Shown here: piece after piece, positions 62,684 to 64,000 of the stretch
How the letters are laid out: every line of letters starts with the position of its first letter
Position numbering within the stretch: position 1 is the stretch's first letter
NCBI GenBank assembly: GCA_963824345.1
Contig: CAWGOZ010000008.1
Coordinates: 1 to 64,000 of the forward strand
Reading direction: 5' to 3'
Source of the DNA: Palsa-89 sp963824345
GTDB taxonomy: Bacteria; Acidobacteriota; Terriglobia; Bryobacterales; Bryobacteraceae
Length of the DNA: 64,000 bases
The notes under the pieces: model-generated
The model's input: the letters and a program-made list of their open reading frames with translations, nothing else
Told to the model about the DNA's origin: nothing
Databases searched by the model: none
Position numbers and translations under genes: made by a program

Positions 62684-62959
62684 ATGAGAAAAGGCAAGCA
62701 CACAGAAGAACAGATCATCGGCGTGCTGAAGCAGGTGGAGGCAGGCCGGACAGTGAAGGAAGTCGCGCGGGAACTGGGCGTCAGTGAGGCGACGATCTAC
62801 ACCTGGAAGAGCAAGTACGGTGGCATGGAGGTCAGCGATGCACGCCGGCTGAAGGAACTGGAAGATGAGAACCGCCGGCTGAAGCACATGGTCGCTGATC
62901 TCAGCCTGGACAAAGAGGCCTTGAAAACGGTGATCCGAAAAAACGGCTGGAGCTTGTAG
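62684..62959 (+). CDS. IS3-family transposase OrfA (HTH subunit)
   Basis: A 91-residue DNA-binding protein. The helix-turn-helix is EEQIIGVLKQVEAGRTVKEV and ELGVSEATIYTWKSKY, followed by a leucine-zipper coiled coil (LKELEDENRRLKHMVADLSL). AGGAG precedes the ATG. Its 3' part contains the A6C slippery site, from which ribosomes shift -1 into orfB. Confidence 0.95.
   Translation: MRKGKHTEEQIIGVLKQVEAGRTVKEVARELGVSEATIYTWKSKYGGMEVSDARRLKELEDENRRLKHMVADLSLDKEALKTVIRKNGWSL
62938..62944 (+). other. programmed -1 frameshift site AAAAAAC
   Basis: In the orfA frame the codons read CGA AAA AAC, the X-XXY-YYZ pattern A-AAA-AAC. A -1 shift here continues as K-K-R-L-E-L-V-G-R-R-Q-D-V-A-L-V-M-S, the expected start of OrfB, and yields the fused OrfAB transposase. 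Confidence 0.9.
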
Positions 62960-62973
62960 GTCGAAGGCAAGAT

Positions 62974-63909
62974 GTGGCGTTGGTGATGAGCGAGTTTCAT
63001 TACTCAGAACGCGAAGCCTGCAAGCTGCTGGCGCTGGATCGGAGTAGTTACAGGTATCGGCCGCGGCCGGATCACAATGCGGAGCTGCGTCGCGAGCTGA
63101 TCGCGTTGGCGCGGCAGAAGCCGCGCTTCGGATACCGGCGTCTGTGCGCACTGCTGGAACGCCGGGGATGTCGAGCGAGTCCACAACGAGTGTACCGCGT
63201 GTACAGCCAGGAACATCTGGCGGTGCGGCGGCTGAAGAGGAAACGATTGGTGAGACCGGCGCCAGCAGGAACTCTGTTGAGCCGGGCCAATCAGGAATGG
63301 GCCATCGATTTTATCGCCGACGGATTGGCTACAGGGCGAGGGCTGCGTATGCTGACAGTCGTTGACAGCTTCACGCGGGAGTGTCCGGCGATCGAGGTGG
63401 ACACGGGACTGTCCAGCCGACGGGTGACGCGCGTGTTGGAGTGGATCATCAGCCAACGAGGAACACCGCAAGTGATTCGTTGCGACAACGGGCCGGAGTT
63501 CACCAGTCGCCACTTCCTGGTCTGGTGCGAGGAACGAGGAGTCCGGCTGATTCATATTCAGCCGGGGCGGCCGATGCAGAACGGGCACGTGGAGAGCTTC
63601 AATGGTCGGCTCCGCGACGAGTGTCTGAATCATCACTGGTTCACGACGCTGGACGATGCCAAGGAAAAGATCGAGCGCTGGCGCATGGAATACAACGCAG
63701 AACGGCCGCACAGCAGCTTGGCGTATCGAACCCCGGCGGAATTTGCGGAAATCTGCTCAAAGCCCACCAACAGGATGGAGGTTATTGCCATCCCGCCTGG
63801 TCGCCGCCCGTCAGCGGAGTCGGAGTCGCAGAACGGTACTCGCGATCAAGGGTTCGCTGACGCCGCGCCGTTCGGCGCGCCCTTGACCGCTCCGTGCCGT
63901 TCTGCATGA
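62974..63909 (+). CDS. IS3-family transposase OrfB (DDE integrase core)
   Basis: Catalytic half of the transposase, produced mainly as OrfAB by the upstream -1 shift. Its sense frame begins at the shift site; 62974 is the first possible independent start (TTG). The core has the first Asp in WAIDFIADGLATGRG, the second in IRCDNGPEFTSRHFL and the Glu in GHVESFNGRLRDECLN, with the usual 35-residue D-E spacing. An HTH-like N-terminus (SEREACKLLALDRSSYRY) precedes. The C-terminal 50 residues form a low-complexity tail. Bases after 63909 hold only the IS right end. Confidence 0.93.
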   Translation: MALVMSEFHYSEREACKLLALDRSSYRYRPRPDHNAELRRELIALARQKPRFGYRRLCALLERRGCRASPQRVYRVYSQEHLAVRRLKRKRLVRPAPAGTLLSRANQEWAIDFIADGLATGRGLRMLTVVDSFTRECPAIEVDTGLSSRRVTRVLEWIISQRGTPQVIRCDNGPEFTSRHFLVWCEERGVRLIHIQPGRPMQNGHVESFNGRLRDECLNHHWFTTLDDAKEKIERWRMEYNAERPHSSLAYRTPAEFAEICSKPTNRMEVIAIPPGRRPSAESESQNGTRDQGFADAAPFGAPLTAPCRSA

Positions 63910-64000
63910 ACAGTATTGCGACGGGCGGCTCCGACGGGATGGCAGAAGAGGAGTTAAATTAGACGGAAGCGTCTCAATTATCTTTGGTAGAGAAAACCGA

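Larger units (their letters stand above)
62643..63976 (+). mobile_element. IS3-family insertion sequence
   Basis: Imperfect inverted ends: left TGAGAAGCTCCAGTAGTTAA (62643-62662) and right, read inward, TGAGACGCTTCCGTCTAATT (63976-63957). A matching ATAAT lies outside both, so the ends may extend to 62638 and 63981. Between them are orfA and orfB in overlapping frames with a slippery heptamer. No target duplication was evident. Confidence 0.8.

Noticed and set aside
62938..62974. Frameshift between OrfA and OrfB as a pseudogene sign
   Set aside because: It is the normal programmed -1 shift of IS3 elements, with an exact A-AAA-AAC heptamer in frame.

Overview
The window looks like a chromosomal segment of a high-GC acidobacterium, most likely of the Solibacter/Bryobacter type. 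This is inferred from gene content: a TonB-dependent receptor with an N-terminal carboxypeptidase-regulatory-like domain, a VWFA protein of the acidobacterial type, a PEP-CTERM protein, Ycf48/BNR-like repeats, a membrane-embedded spermidine-synthase-like protein and a tetraether-synthase-like radical SAM enzyme. No 16S rRNA gene is present, so the assignment cannot be proved here.

Layout. 0.35-6.4 kb is a core block (dnaG, rpoD, nadD, a zinc-ribbon membrane protein, nth). 6.4-10.4 kb holds a spermidine-synthase-like membrane protein, divergent from a small membrane protein and a membrane-anchored protein with a degenerate JAMM domain. 10.5-16.4 kb is a complete tripartite RND efflux operon. 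16.4-21.4 kb has an orphan Flp pilin, a repeat-containing secreted protein, serS, gltA and a class IV aminotransferase. 21.37-21.98 kb is a gene-free stretch between convergent genes. I read it as a candidate large structured RNA on the minus strand, with a matching promoter, a perfect 9-bp end-closing helix, GNRA-capped hairpins, a recurring GGGGAGCG element and a terminal U-tract. 22.1-30.3 kb carries BNR and GAF proteins, a PEP-CTERM protein, a glycosyltransferase, an S2P protease with CBS domains, a broken vapC and the radical SAM protein. 30.3-44.1 kb contains a vapBC module, envelope and glycan genes, a dipeptidase, a porin, dusB-rnhA and an NtrY/NtrX-like two-component pair. 44.2-48.0 kb is a TonB-dependent receptor broken by about five frameshifts. 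48.0-51.7 kb holds a VWFA protein divergent from a three-gene operon (CoA-transferase A and B, maleylacetate reductase) that can carry maleylacetate through 3-oxoadipate to its CoA ester. 51.7-59.7 kb contains secreted hydrolases and redox proteins. A tRNA-Ser(CGA) at 59.8 kb is followed 19 bp later by an IS481-like element, a small accessory island with eroded genes, and an IS3-family element at the right edge.

Three themes cross the window. First, several genes are frameshifted or truncated (27.9, 37.6, 45.3-46.2, 51.9, 53.1, 62.0 and 62.6 kb). The single-base cases could be sequence errors; the internal deletion at 37.6 kb and the truncations look genuine. Second, many start codons lie 6-8 nt after a good -10 hexamer with no Shine-Dalgarno sequence, which points to leaderless mRNAs. 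Third, promoter-overlapping palindromes before vapB and before the cytochrome-like operon share the core TGTATAGTATA. All calls come from reading the sequence and recalling protein families; no database search was run.
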